A DNA stretch of 64,000 bases from Cedecea lapagei (GTDB lineage Bacteria > Pseudomonadota > Gammaproteobacteria > Enterobacterales > Enterobacteriaceae). Each line of letters starts with the position of its first letter. The stretch's first letter is position 1. Shown one piece after another: positions 53,786-62,191 of the stretch. The stretch lies in contig NZ_LR134201.1 of assembly GCF_900635955.1 (NCBI RefSeq), positions 1,054,001-1,118,000 on the forward strand. Direction: 5' to 3'. Made by a program: the position numbers and the translations under genes. Under the pieces are notes generated by a model that saw only the letters and a program-made list of their open reading frames with translations, was not told the DNA's origin and made no database searches.

Positions 53786-54640
53786 TTAATACATCAGGGC
53801 ATAAATCTGACGGCGGTATTTTGATGCCAGCGCGTCACCGGTGCCCAGCGCGGCCAGAATTTCCATCATCATTTTACGCGCCTGGCCGTCGGCGGCACCC
53901 AGATCTTTTTTCAGGTGGGTATAAAGCAGCTCCAGCGCCTCTTCGTTACGGCCAACCTGATGAAGCTGCAGCGCGAGCTGGCTGGCGAGCTGGGCGTTAT
54001 CCGGCTCGTTTTGTACCTGCTGCTGCAGCTGCTGAATTTCCGGCGTATCGGCTGCCTGTTTCAGCAGTTCAATCTGGGAAACCAGCGCCTGATAACGGGT
54101 GTCCTGGTCCTGCAGAGGCACGGTTTTCAGCACCGCTTCGGCGTCTTCGCTGCGGTTCAGGGCAATCTGCACTTCCGCCAGCAGCAGGCCGATTTCGCTG
54201 TTCTGGCCGGAGAGCTGCCAGGCCTCTTTCAGCAGCGGCAGCGCTTCGGCGTGTTTGCCTTCCTGCATCAGCTCCACCGCCTGCTGCGCCTTCAGCTCTT
54301 CTTCACGCGGCAGCACTTTGTCGAGCAGGGCGCGAATCGCTTCTTCCGGCTGCGGCCCCTGGAAGCCGTCAACCGGCTGGCCATTCTGGAAAAGATAGAC
54401 GGTCGGAATGGAGCGCAGACCAAACTGCGAAGCCACCATCTGCTCTGCATCGCAGTCAACTTTGGCGAGAATAAACTGGCCGTTGTACTGGGCTGCGAGC
54501 CTGTCCAGAACCGGCGTTAACTGTTCGCAGTGCTGGCTGCGGGCAGACCAGAAATAAAACAGCACGGGCTTCGCCACGGACTGTTCCAGCGTCTGGTGCA
54601 GGTTCGCTTCGGTAATGTTGATAATGTTTTCTGCGGACAT
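53786..54640 (-). CDS. cnoX: Chaperedoxin CnoX (YbbN)
   Basis: 284-aa protein with an N-terminal thioredoxin-fold domain and a C-terminal TPR region. The active-site position reads SQHC rather than CGPC, as in E. coli YbbN, so it does not act as an ordinary thioredoxin. It holds unfolded proteins during bleach stress and passes them to GroEL. The ATG at 54640 (MSAENIINITEANL) is chosen over in-frame ATGs further upstream. Confidence 0.94.
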   Translation of the reverse strand: MSAENIINITEANLHQTLEQSVAKPVLFYFWSARSQHCEQLTPVLDRLAAQYNGQFILAKVDCDAEQMVASQFGLRSIPTVYLFQNGQPVDGFQGPQPEEAIRALLDKVLPREEELKAQQAVELMQEGKHAEALPLLKEAWQLSGQNSEIGLLLAEVQIALNRSEDAEAVLKTVPLQDQDTRYQALVSQIELLKQAADTPEIQQLQQQVQNEPDNAQLASQLALQLHQVGRNEEALELLYTHLKKDLGAADGQARKMMMEILAALGTGDALASKYRRQIYALMY

Positions 54641-54698
54641 GGGCGATTCTCTGTTAAGCATTTGTTTTTTACATGGGGGCTGAGGCCGTGACTTCAAC

Positions 54699-55469
54699 TC
54701 AGCTGCGTAAAATTTTGTCCATAGCGCACGCCGGCAGCAGGCGGCGCAGCACGGTAATCACGTGAGTCACCACGGTGACGGGATAGCGCAGTTTTGGCCT
54801 TGGGCTTTCAAAGGCATGGCGCACTTTCGCCACCACGGCTTCCGGGCCGAGGGTAAACCTTGCGGCAATCCCCGGGTTCTCTACCGGCTTGTCGCTCTGG
54901 GTTTGATTGACGTTATCGGTGAAACGGGTGCGGATTGGGCCGGGCTCTATCAGGCTGACTTTAATCCCGCTGTGGCGAAGCTCCATGCGCAGCGCGTCTG
55001 ACCAGGCTTCCAGCGCATATTTGCTGGCGGCGTAGGCCCCACGTCCCGGCGTGGAAATCAGCCCCATCACCGAGCTGGTCATCACGATGCGGCCTTCATG
55101 ATGAGGCTGCATCGCGGGGAGCAGCAGCATGGTGAGCTGGTGCGTACCGAAGAAATTGGTGGAGAACTGCTGTTCAAGCTGTTCGCGGGAAATAGCGTTC
55201 AGCGGCCCATAAACGCCGTAGCCGCCGTTATTAAACAGGCCATACAGGCGGTTGCCGGTGATTTCAATCACTTCGGCGGCGGCGCGTTTGACGCTTTCCG
55301 GGTCATCGAGATCGAGCTGAACGCCGGTAAAACCAAGCTGATTCATGCGCTCTACGTCTTCCGGTTTGCGGCAGGCGGCGAGAATTTTGTAGCCAAGCTT
55401 CTTTAGCTCCTGCGCGCTGGCCAGGCCAATACCGCTGGAGCAGCCTGTAATTAAAACGGATTTTTGCAT
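54699..55469 (-). CDS. ybbO: SDR-family oxidoreductase YbbO
   Basis: 256-aa short-chain dehydrogenase/reductase. The NAD(P) motif is TGCSSGIG and the catalytic YAASK lies at AYAASKYALEAW. The usual NNAG is NNGG here. In E. coli it is an NADP-dependent aldehyde reductase. This copy is intact; a 5' fragment of the same gene lies at 63071-63176. Confidence 0.93.
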   Translation of the reverse strand: MQKSVLITGCSSGIGLASAQELKKLGYKILAACRKPEDVERMNQLGFTGVQLDLDDPESVKRAAAEVIEITGNRLYGLFNNGGYGVYGPLNAISREQLEQQFSTNFFGTHQLTMLLLPAMQPHHEGRIVMTSSVMGLISTPGRGAYAASKYALEAWSDALRMELRHSGIKVSLIEPGPIRTRFTDNVNQTQSDKPVENPGIAARFTLGPEAVVAKVRHAFESPRPKLRYPVTVVTHVITVLRRLLPACAMDKILRS

Positions 55470-55531
55470 AACTTTACCCGAGGGGCGCCCCGATTATTTG
55501 TCAGTCGTGTTTTACTAACGGAGCCAGTCGC
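55364..55531. repeat. Flank duplication, left copy, segment A (ybbO 5' end to tesA 3' end)
   Basis: This segment recurs at 63071-63238, offset 7707 bp, with scattered substitutions. It covers the first codons of ybbO, the ybbO-tesA gap and the last codons of tesA. Confidence 0.85.
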
Positions 55532-56127
55532 GTCGCCATCCAGTCGGCGATAAACGGCTGAGCATCACGGTTAGGGTGAATGCCGTCATCCTGCATCCAT
55601 TGCGGTTTCAGATACACCTCCTCCATAAAGAACGGGAGCAGAGGGATATCAAACTCTTTGGCAAGCTGCGGATAAATAGCGCTAAACGCCTCATTATAGC
55701 GGCGTCCGTAGTTGGCTGGCAGGCGAATTTGCATCAGCAGCGGTTGGGCATTGGCGGCCTTCACGTCGGTGATGACCTGCTTAAGGGTTTTTTCAACCTC
55801 CTGAGGCTGGAACCCACGCAGGCCGTCGTTGCCGCCAAGCTCCACTAATACCCAGCGGGGCTGATGCTGTTTTAGCAGCGCGGGCAGGCGGGCCAGGCCC
55901 TGTGCCGCGGTATCACCGCTGATGCTGCCATTCACGACTTTTGTTCCCTGCTGCTGCCATTTGGTATCCAGCAGCGCGGGCCAGGCGCTGGTAGCCGCCA
56001 TACGGTAACCGGCGCTTAAGCTATCGCCTAATATCAATAACGTGTCCGCGGCGGCGGCGCGGAAGGTCATCAAAGCCAGAAACAGGAAGGGCAAATGCCA
56101 GCGGAAAACATTGTTGAAGTTCATCAT
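55501..56127 (-). CDS. tesA: Acyl-CoA thioesterase I / protease I / lysophospholipase L1
   Basis: 208-aa periplasmic SGNH hydrolase. The signal peptide ends FRAAA|ADTLL. The catalytic serine is in GDSLSAGY, the oxyanion residues are in GGND, and the Asp/His dyad is in DGIHPN. The ATG at 56127 (MMNFNNVFRWH) matches E. coli. Divergent from ybbA, overlapping it by 33 bp, as in E. coli. Intact here; a deleted copy is at 63208-63319. Confidence 0.95.
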   Translation of the reverse strand: MMNFNNVFRWHLPFLFLALMTFRAAAADTLLILGDSLSAGYRMAATSAWPALLDTKWQQQGTKVVNGSISGDTAAQGLARLPALLKQHQPRWVLVELGGNDGLRGFQPQEVEKTLKQVITDVKAANAQPLLMQIRLPANYGRRYNEAFSAIYPQLAKEFDIPLLPFFMEEVYLKPQWMQDDGIHPNRDAQPFIADWMATRLAPLVKHD

Positions 56128-56317
56128 CTTAGTAAGTCCGTGGGTCAGGGAGAACACGAGCTTTCCATCCTTACCGGAGTTGAGCTGGTTGTCAAACCGG
56201 CGGAAACCATCGCCCTGATTGGCGAGTCGGGTTCAGGCAAGTCCACGCTGCTGGCGATTCTGGCCGGGCTTGATGACGGCACGGACGGCGAAGTTCACCT
56301 TTGCGGGCAGCCGCTGC
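56051..56317. repeat. Flank duplication, left copy, segment B (tesA 5' end to ybbA codon 74)
   Basis: This segment recurs at 63243-63509, offset 7192 bp, with a handful of substitutions. It covers the 5' ends of tesA and ybbA. The shared sequence stops abruptly in the ybbA codon after GQPL. Confidence 0.88.
56095..56317 (+). pseudogene. Truncated ybbA, 5' fragment
   Basis: The first 74 codons of ybbA (MPAENIVEVHHLSKS to VHLCGQPL), including Walker A GESGSGKST, are identical in protein sequence to the intact gene at 63287. The gene is then cut and runs into unrelated sequence derived from a transposase. No signature or Walker B motif remains, so no ATPase is made. Confidence 0.9.
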
Positions 56318-56609
56318 TGCTCGCGAATTCAGCCAATATGCAACAGGGCAGCGTCATCAGTGCTCGTCAGCGTTTACGCCAGGATGGCGACAGCGTCGGC
56401 AGTAACGCTTTTGCCCGTGTGAAACAACGCTACGGCGCGCACCGTCTGGCAGGCAAAATCTGCGCTGCAGCATGGGCGCCAGAAGCAACGGCTACGATAA
56501 TGCGTGCGCGGAGAGATTTTTCTACTCACTGAAGGTGGGATGTATTCATGGGGAACGCTTTGCCAGTAGGGAAATAATTCGCACCATCGTGTTCACATTA
56601 CGTGTGTAG
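56318..56609 (+). pseudogene. IS3-family transposase remnant at the left island junction
   Basis: Two pieces of an IS3-type orfB. The first, fused in frame to truncated ybbA, contains FARVKQRYGAHRLAGKIC. The second, in another frame (56469-56609), reads YDNACAERFFYSLKVGCIHG then RFASREIIRTIVF, which is the C-terminal part of the DDE domain including the last catalytic glutamate. The middle is deleted and the end is cut by a stop. No inverted repeats could be fixed. Confidence 0.75.
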
Positions 56610-57117
56610 GATCAACCGGCTCCCCCACATTGATCTGGACGTGCGCAACCCAAGCTTTCGGAGCTTCAGTGAGAAAGTGATGAATTAGAAGCAGGTGGAT
56701 AATTCTTCGGTAAGAGGGAAGCACTGAGCCATTCGCTACTGTCGGGCTGGATAACCGATGTGGGTGATTTTTACTTCAGAGAAGATATTCTTCTTACTTT
56801 TTTCAGGTCAAAGTTTAGCCATCATTGCGGCAGTAGATACTGCTGTGAAGGAGGGCAAGGACCCTCTTATCGCTTACGATATTCTTACTTAGCGCTAGTT
56901 TGCTTTAAGATTAGCGCCATTTTTTAATCGATTATCTGTCTATGCTGAACAATTACAGTTGTTAATTATATATAATATATCCTCTGGCAGCTGTTTACTC
57001 TTTTTCGACTAAATACAGATAAATTCTGTGGATCAATAGCTTACTCTACGCATATCTTGCTCTACGTGTTATGGCACATGCTAATCACCAACAATAAATT
57101 CAGTAGAGACAATAAAA
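56610..57117. other. Island non-coding stretch, no gene seen
   Basis: About 500 bp between the transposase remnant and the GNAT gene. It is AT-rich towards the right (a run around TTAATTATATATAATATATCC near 56960) where the GNAT promoter probably lies. No supported ORF or RNA. Confidence 0.5.
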
Positions 57118-57927
57118 ATGCATAACTATCAAGTGGATGCGGATGCGCTTCAGTCTGTCAAACAACTCACAACTGTGTGGGAAATGTGTGTTAAGGATCG
57201 TGGAACAGGCGAGGTTCGTGATGACCAGAACCTGATGATTCTATGGGCAGACAATCCCTTTCCATTTTGGAATGCTTTGACCAACATCGAACCTAGCGTT
57301 GATCCTGAGCATCTGGAAAATACGTTAAGCAAATCAGCTGATTATATACGTAATCATAATCACCTTGGTTTCCTGTGGTTTTTTGAGGATTTAGTAGAGC
57401 CTTCTGTTCGCCTTAATTTACCCACAATTGCACAAAAAGCAGGGCTCGACCTTGCTTTCTCCGGTTTCGGCATGGCTGGAGATATTCTTCCGCTGGAAGT
57501 AGAACCATCCCACCCCGACCTGGAGTTTGTGCGGGTAACAACTGAAGAACAAATGGTGGCTTATGCGGAAATTAACTGCCGAGCTTATGGTTTCCCTCTG
57601 GAGGTGATCAAGCCTGGATTCGCTAATTCTAAATTCTGGACAGAAAATACTTATGCTTATCTTGGTCTTAAGGACGGAGTGCCAGTTACAACAGGAGCCG
57701 CAGTTGTAGCGGATGGATGTCTGTTTGTTATCTTGATTGCGACATCTCCTGAACACGAACGAAAGGGTTATGGGAATGCGATCACGCGCAAAGTGCTTTT
57801 TGAGGGTGGTAAAGATACAGGTCTACGTCGTGCAACACTTCACGCGACGGCAGCTGGAGCACCTGTTTATGAAAGGATTGGTTTGAAAAAAGTGGCCGCA
57901 ATTAATTTCTATACTGCAAGTAAATAA
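57118..57927 (+). CDS. GNAT-family N-acetyltransferase
   Basis: 269-aa protein. The C-terminal half (about 150-269) is a GNAT domain: the acetyl-CoA loop reads SPEHERKGYGNAI, with LFVILIATS before it and ATAAGAPVYERIGLKKV after. The N-terminal 140 residues are less typical and may bind the acceptor. AT-rich codons point to transfer. Not linked by spacing to its neighbours. Acceptor unknown. Confidence 0.82.
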   Translation: MHNYQVDADALQSVKQLTTVWEMCVKDRGTGEVRDDQNLMILWADNPFPFWNALTNIEPSVDPEHLENTLSKSADYIRNHNHLGFLWFFEDLVEPSVRLNLPTIAQKAGLDLAFSGFGMAGDILPLEVEPSHPDLEFVRVTTEEQMVAYAEINCRAYGFPLEVIKPGFANSKFWTENTYAYLGLKDGVPVTTGAAVVADGCLFVILIATSPEHERKGYGNAITRKVLFEGGKDTGLRRATLHATAAGAPVYERIGLKKVAAINFYTASK

Positions 57928-57932
57928 AAATA

Positions 57933-57962
57933 TATTGTGGTCAAATAAATCTGACCACAATA
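57933..57962 (+). terminator. Hairpin downstream of the GNAT gene
   Basis: An 11-bp perfect stem: TATTGTGGTCA (57933-57943) with TGACCACAATA (57952-57962), 8-nt loop. No T run follows on the plus strand, so it may stabilise the 3' end rather than terminate alone. Confidence 0.5.
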
Positions 57963-58146
57963 CTAGATTATTTCTCTTAGTGGTGTTGCGCAGTAACTGA
58001 ATAATACCCTTGAGGCATAATTATTCCATTCAGCTACCTGTTAAACTAGCCCCCTGAATCCCCGCAACTGCAGTAAAATGCGGTTTATGGGTATCTCCCT
58101 GCTGCAGCCTCCTAAGAACGTTTTTATGAAAATATAAGAGGACTCG

Positions 58147-59034
58147 ATGGAACGTCTGGAATGTGATCGCATGTTTATTGCGGTTTTTGAACTTGGTAGT
58201 TTCGCCAAAGCAGCTGAACGTCGTCGAACTAGCCCTGCGCAAGCTTCACGACTTATCAGTAGGCTAGAACACTATTTAAGCGTTCAGCTCTTCAAGCGTA
58301 CCACGCGTGCACTTTTTCCAACTGACGTAGGAAAAGTTTATTATGAGAAAATAAAGATACTGCTTGAAGAACTTGATTCATTGGATACCGCGATCCTTGA
58401 TAATGCGATTGCTCCCTCTGGCAGATTGCGTCTTTCAGCACCAATTTCTTTCGGGTCAACGCAGCTTACTCCTTTGCTTACCCAGTTTGCCCATCAGTAT
58501 CCGGAAATTAATTTAGATGTTCATTTCTCTGACCGTATGGTGCAGTTAGTCGATGAGGGTTTTGATTTAGCTGTTCGCATCGGAAATCTCCCTGATAGCA
58601 GTATGATATCTCGAAAACTATATGATTCTCGCATCCTGTGCCTCGCCTCTCCCGCTTACATAGCTGCAAACGGAGAGCCTGTTACTCCGCATGATTTATT
58701 AAATCATCGGTGTGTTGTGGATACTAATTTCAAGGATCCGTTTAACTGGTTGTTCAATAGGATCGGGAATCCGTATACGGTGAAAATCACCGGTCATCTT
58801 AGCTTTTCCAGCGCAGAGGCTTGTCTGGTTGCAGTTAAGTCCGGCCTGGGAATTACTCGTGTTCCTGATTTTGTAGCAGATGCTGAACTAAGGAATGGTG
58901 AAGTTATAACCGTTTTACAAAAGGAAGCTTCTACCGTTGGTGTTTACATTATTTATCCACCTGCTCGTATGCTGTCAGGCAAGGTGCGCGCATTGGTAGA
59001 TTTTTTAGCCGAGCATTATAAACATAGATTGTAA
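58147..59034 (+). CDS. LysR-family transcriptional regulator (island)
   Basis: 295-aa regulator: MERLECDRMFIAVFELGSFA and AERRRTSPAQASRLISRLEHYL form the winged helix; the effector domain includes LRLSAPISFGSTQLTPLL and ends FLAEHYKHRL. It resembles the large group of LysR proteins next to small redox enzymes. It lies upstream of doxX on the same strand with a large hairpin between. Probable targets are the DoxX and GlcG-like genes (inference). Confidence 0.87.
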   Translation: MERLECDRMFIAVFELGSFAKAAERRRTSPAQASRLISRLEHYLSVQLFKRTTRALFPTDVGKVYYEKIKILLEELDSLDTAILDNAIAPSGRLRLSAPISFGSTQLTPLLTQFAHQYPEINLDVHFSDRMVQLVDEGFDLAVRIGNLPDSSMISRKLYDSRILCLASPAYIAANGEPVTPHDLLNHRCVVDTNFKDPFNWLFNRIGNPYTVKITGHLSFSSAEACLVAVKSGLGITRVPDFVADAELRNGEVITVLQKEASTVGVYIIYPPARMLSGKVRALVDFLAEHYKHRL

Positions 59035-59048
59035 TATTTATAGGCATA

Positions 59049-59103
59049 CATCATCAGGGATATGATTATTATCAAAACTGTAATAATCATATCCCTGATG
59101 ATG
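59049..59103. repeat. Perfect 23-bp inverted repeat between LysR and DoxX genes
   Basis: Left arm 59049-59071 and right arm 59081-59103 are exact reverse complements, starting CATCATCAGGGATATG, with a 9-nt loop TCAAAACTG. A second small stem (ATCATTT-ctc-AAATGAT, 59109-59125) follows. No T run, so it is not a canonical terminator. It could be a transcript-stabilising hairpin or a processing site. Confidence 0.85.
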
Positions 59104-59165
59104 GGGTAATCATTTCTCAAATGATGGTTTATCTTTACGTTACTGACAGAACATAAAGGTTTAAT

Positions 59166-59585
59166 ATGATGAAATATGACATGACACCATACGCGACATT
59201 GATTCTACGTTTAACTATGGGAATATTATTTCTCACCCATGTGTGGGTGAAATTATTTGTATTTACACCTTCAGGTACTGCTCAGTACTTCTCCAGCTTA
59301 GGACTGCCTGGCTTTTTAGCTTACATAGTAATAGCCTGTGAGTTATTAGGTGGGGTGGCTTTACTGCTCGGTATCTTTGCTCGCCCGGTAGCGTTATTAA
59401 TGACAATAGATTTATTAGGTGCCATTGTTAACGTTCATTGGAAGAATGGTTTTTTATTCAATAATCCTAATGGAGGTTGGGAGTTTCCGGCACTCTGGAT
59501 TATTTGCTTATTAACCCTGGTGTTGAGTCATAATGAAATATTTGCACTAAAACCAATTTCTATTGGTGATAAAGTTAATAGGTAA
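59166..59585 (+). CDS. DoxX family membrane protein
   Basis: 139-aa protein with four membrane helices (TLILRLTMGILFLTHVW; FLAYIVIACELLGGVALLLG; VALLMTIDLLGAIVNVHW; LWIICLLTLVLS). The pattern HVWVKLFVF...GTAQYFSSLGLPG is typical of DoxX/YphA-type proteins. Family members act with redox enzymes but their biochemical role is unsettled. It precedes the GlcG/HbpS-like gene by 69 bp. Confidence 0.85.
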   Translation: MMKYDMTPYATLILRLTMGILFLTHVWVKLFVFTPSGTAQYFSSLGLPGFLAYIVIACELLGGVALLLGIFARPVALLMTIDLLGAIVNVHWKNGFLFNNPNGGWEFPALWIICLLTLVLSHNEIFALKPISIGDKVNR

Positions 59586-59654
59586 AATAACGTTATTAAC
59601 AGTGTAAGTAGTTACATTAACAGTATGCATGATGCTATGAAATGAGTCGTGAAT

Positions 59655-60158
59655 ATGAAAAAAATTTTATCTTTTAAATTTTTCGTTTTAGCCTTTTTAG
59701 TAATGAAAAGCATCTCTGTTGCATCAGCTGCAGATAAACCAGTACTCTCCCTGGAACTGGTAGAACATACCCTTGCATCAGTAAATGCACATAGTAAGCA
59801 AAATAGCCATTTATTTGCCGTAGCCGTTGTCGATGATGGTGGGAATTTACTCTATGCCATGCGGCCAGAGAGTGTTGCACCTGGTATGATGGATGCTTCA
59901 ATTGGGAAAGCACAGACAGCAGCACGTTATGGTTTAGCTACAAAGTTCATTGAAGAACAGCTGACTAAGGGGCGTTATTCTTATTTGAATCTTCCCGCTG
60001 TACTCCCTATTGAGGGAGGTATTCCGATAATGCTTCACGGCAAAATTGTTGGTGCAATTGGCGTTGCCGGCTCCCCTTCATCATCTGATGATGAGGTTGA
60101 GGCATCTGCCATAGCCTCTTTATTGACAGAGGCTGCTACTAAGGTGCCTGGATGATGA
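59655..60158 (+). CDS. Secreted GlcG/HbpS-family protein
   Basis: About 167 aa, with a signal peptide (KFFVLAFLVMKSISVASA|AD). The GlcG/HbpS (DUF336) domain follows: AVAVVDDGGNLLYAMRPESV, then LPAVLPIEGGIPIMLHGK and VGAIGVAGSPSSSDDEV. Relatives bind haem or take part in redox sensing, and many GlcG proteins have no known role. A GTG at 59649 is in frame; ATG at 59655 is preferred. Periplasmic location is inferred from the signal peptide. Confidence 0.82.
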
Positions 60159-60221
60159 CTTCAGTAACTTACGTAATACTTTATATTTAATTATAACTCT
60201 GCTCATTTTATTATCGAGTTT

Positions 60222-60246
60222 GGTGATCGCCTGAGCGATCACCTTT
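60222..60246 (+). terminator. Terminator of the DoxX/GlcG-like unit
   Basis: GGTGATCGC (60222-60230) pairs with GCGATCACC (60235-60243) around CTGA, followed by only three Ts. It separates this unit from the convergent quinone reductase gene. Confidence 0.6.
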
Positions 60247-60354
60247 AATACGGTGGCAGTTACACAGAATCACTTACAGGCTCGGTTTCGGTTTTATATA
60301 TTCCCCATTTTTATGCTTTGCGGCCTCTTAAATCGTAAGGCACTTTGGCTGAGC

Positions 60355-60948
60355 CTATTTGACCGCTTCACGTACAGCGGTAAGCGCTTGCTGAATGAGT
60401 AATTCGTGGTGGGCAAGCAAATCTGTCACACCCTCTCCAAGAGAATTGTATAAAAATACAACTTCACTCTCTTCGGCGCCGCAGTAGCGGGCAATACTGT
60501 GGTTCAAAACATGTGACATGCTTTGGTCAGCAGAGCGTTCAACGGAAAACTCCTCATGCGTCTCACCGACAAGCGCAATCCACCGCCAGGATTTCGGATT
60601 GAGCTTACGGCGCCCTCCGTAAGCGATTCCGTAGTTAAATACCCTGTCTATGTAGCCTTTCAAAATAGCAGGCACTGATGCCCACCAGGTGGGGAACACG
60701 AAAAGCAACACGTCCTTCTCGTTAACCTCTTCAGCCAGTTTCATCACCTCGTCAGAATAACTTTTACCTGGATTTCCCCAGTCCGGTTCATCAGCTTGCT
60801 GTAATCTCGGATCAAAACCGGAGCGATATAAATCTACTTCGGTAAACGGAACGGCTGATTGTTTCAACTCTTGTCGGATGGCGTCCACGACACGGGCAGT
60901 GAGAGAGTCGGCACGGGGATGGGCCCAGACAAGTTGCACGGAATTCAT
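60355..60948 (-). CDS. NAD(P)H-dependent quinone reductase-like flavoprotein
   Basis: 197-aa flavodoxin-fold oxidoreductase of the MdaB/KefF/NQO group. The flavin-binding LFVFPTWWASVPAILKGYID motif and the N-terminal VWAHPRADSLT are typical. It should reduce quinones or similar electrophiles by two electrons. An AAGGAG ribosome-binding site precedes the ATG. Divergent from the Old Yellow Enzyme gene across a 108-bp shared promoter region. Confidence 0.88.
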   Translation of the reverse strand: MNSVQLVWAHPRADSLTARVVDAIRQELKQSAVPFTEVDLYRSGFDPRLQQADEPDWGNPGKSYSDEVMKLAEEVNEKDVLLFVFPTWWASVPAILKGYIDRVFNYGIAYGGRRKLNPKSWRWIALVGETHEEFSVERSADQSMSHVLNHSIARYCGAEESEVVFLYNSLGEGVTDLLAHHELLIQQALTAVREAVK

Positions 60949-60990
60949 AGCATCTCCTTCTATAGGATTATGTTGAGTTAAAAAAACACA

Positions 60991-61026
60991 TTTACATATT
61001 TACATATTTGAATCTTTAAATACAAT
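60991..61026 (+). promoter_or_regulatory. Promoter of the Old Yellow Enzyme gene with tandem 8-mers
   Basis: -35 TTTACA (60999-61004), 16-bp spacer, -10 TACAAT (61021-61026). The octamer TTTACATA occurs twice in tandem (60991-60998 and 60999-61006), overlapping the -35. This is a good location for binding of the ArsR-type regulator encoded downstream, which would control both divergent genes (inference). Confidence 0.6.
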
Positions 61027-61056
61027 AGCTTCTTTTATCGCAAAGGAGCAACATCT

Positions 61057-62175
61057 ATGTCATCGCTTTTTAAGCCTTTAACCTTGGGTGATTTTCAACT
61101 ACGCAACCGTATTGCTTTACCGCCGCTGACACGCTGCCGCAGCGAGCAGCCCGGGAATATTCCTGGCGAGCTAATGGTGGAGTACTATCGGCAGCGAGCC
61201 AGTGCAGGATTTATGATTACGGAAGGCACACAAATTGAGCCTCGTGGTCAGGGATATGCCTGGACTCCTGGTATCTATAGTGAAGAGCAGGTTGCCGGCT
61301 GGAAAAAAGTCACCGATGCTGTACACAAGGAAGGCGGTACTATTTTCTGTCAACTATGGCATGTCGGGCGTGTTTCGCACCATGAACTTCAGCCGGGCAA
61401 ACAACCCCCGATTGCACCGTCAGGTGTGGCGGCTACAGGGGTAAGGGTGTTCATTGAAACAGGCCCCGGAACCGGAATGTTAACGTCACCTGATGTTCCT
61501 CGTGAGCTGACGACCTCAGAAGTGAAAGAGATTGTTGAGCTGTATCGTGTTGCGGCCGTTAATGCCAAAAAAGCAGGTTTTGATGGCGTCGAATTGCATT
61601 CAGCCAATGGCTATCTGATCAACCAGTTTATTTCTGAGCATACCAACTTCCGGAACGACGAATATGGTGGCTCGCTCGAAAACCGACTGCGTTTCCTTCG
61701 AGAGGTGACAGAGGCAGTTATCTCCGTGTTTGGACGCCGTCAGGTTGGTGTGCGTTTTGCCCCTCTCTTCTCCAGCACTTATGAAGAGCGCGTGTATCTG
61801 GGCCTGGTCGAAAGCGATCCATACGCCACCTACATTCGCGCCGCGCAGATCATGAATGAGCTGGATGTAGGTTATCTTTCAATCGCTGAAGCAGACTGGG
61901 ATAATAGTCCGGAGATGCCGGAAGCTTTTCGTATTGGGTTGCGTGAAAATTTCCATTCTCCGATTATGTACTCAGGCCGCTACACGCGTGAAAAAGCAGA
62001 GTACATGCTCAAAAAAGGCTGGGGGGATTTGTTCGGCTTTGGTCGTGCATTCATCGCTAACCCTGATCTCCCGGCACGCCTTAAGGCAGGGTTACCACTG
62101 AATTGCGTGGATCAATCCTCCCTGTATGGAGGTACCGGGAAAGGATATACTGATTATCCCAGTTATTCGTCCTGA
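61057..62175 (+). CDS. Old Yellow Enzyme family alkene reductase
   Basis: 372-aa FMN enzyme of the NemA type. The N-terminal FMN region is RIALPPLTRCRS, the substrate-binding pair is H-x-x-N in ELHSANGYLINQF, and the end reads GYTDYPSYSS as in NemA. It reduces activated C=C bonds, and relatives also act on nitroesters and N-ethylmaleimide. The ArsR-type gene follows after 16 bp in the same operon. Confidence 0.92.
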   Translation: MSSLFKPLTLGDFQLRNRIALPPLTRCRSEQPGNIPGELMVEYYRQRASAGFMITEGTQIEPRGQGYAWTPGIYSEEQVAGWKKVTDAVHKEGGTIFCQLWHVGRVSHHELQPGKQPPIAPSGVAATGVRVFIETGPGTGMLTSPDVPRELTTSEVKEIVELYRVAAVNAKKAGFDGVELHSANGYLINQFISEHTNFRNDEYGGSLENRLRFLREVTEAVISVFGRRQVGVRFAPLFSSTYEERVYLGLVESDPYATYIRAAQIMNELDVGYLSIAEADWDNSPEMPEAFRIGLRENFHSPIMYSGRYTREKAEYMLKKGWGDLFGFGRAFIANPDLPARLKAGLPLNCVDQSSLYGGTGKGYTDYPSYSS

Positions 62176-62191
62176 TTTTTTGTGAGGCTGC

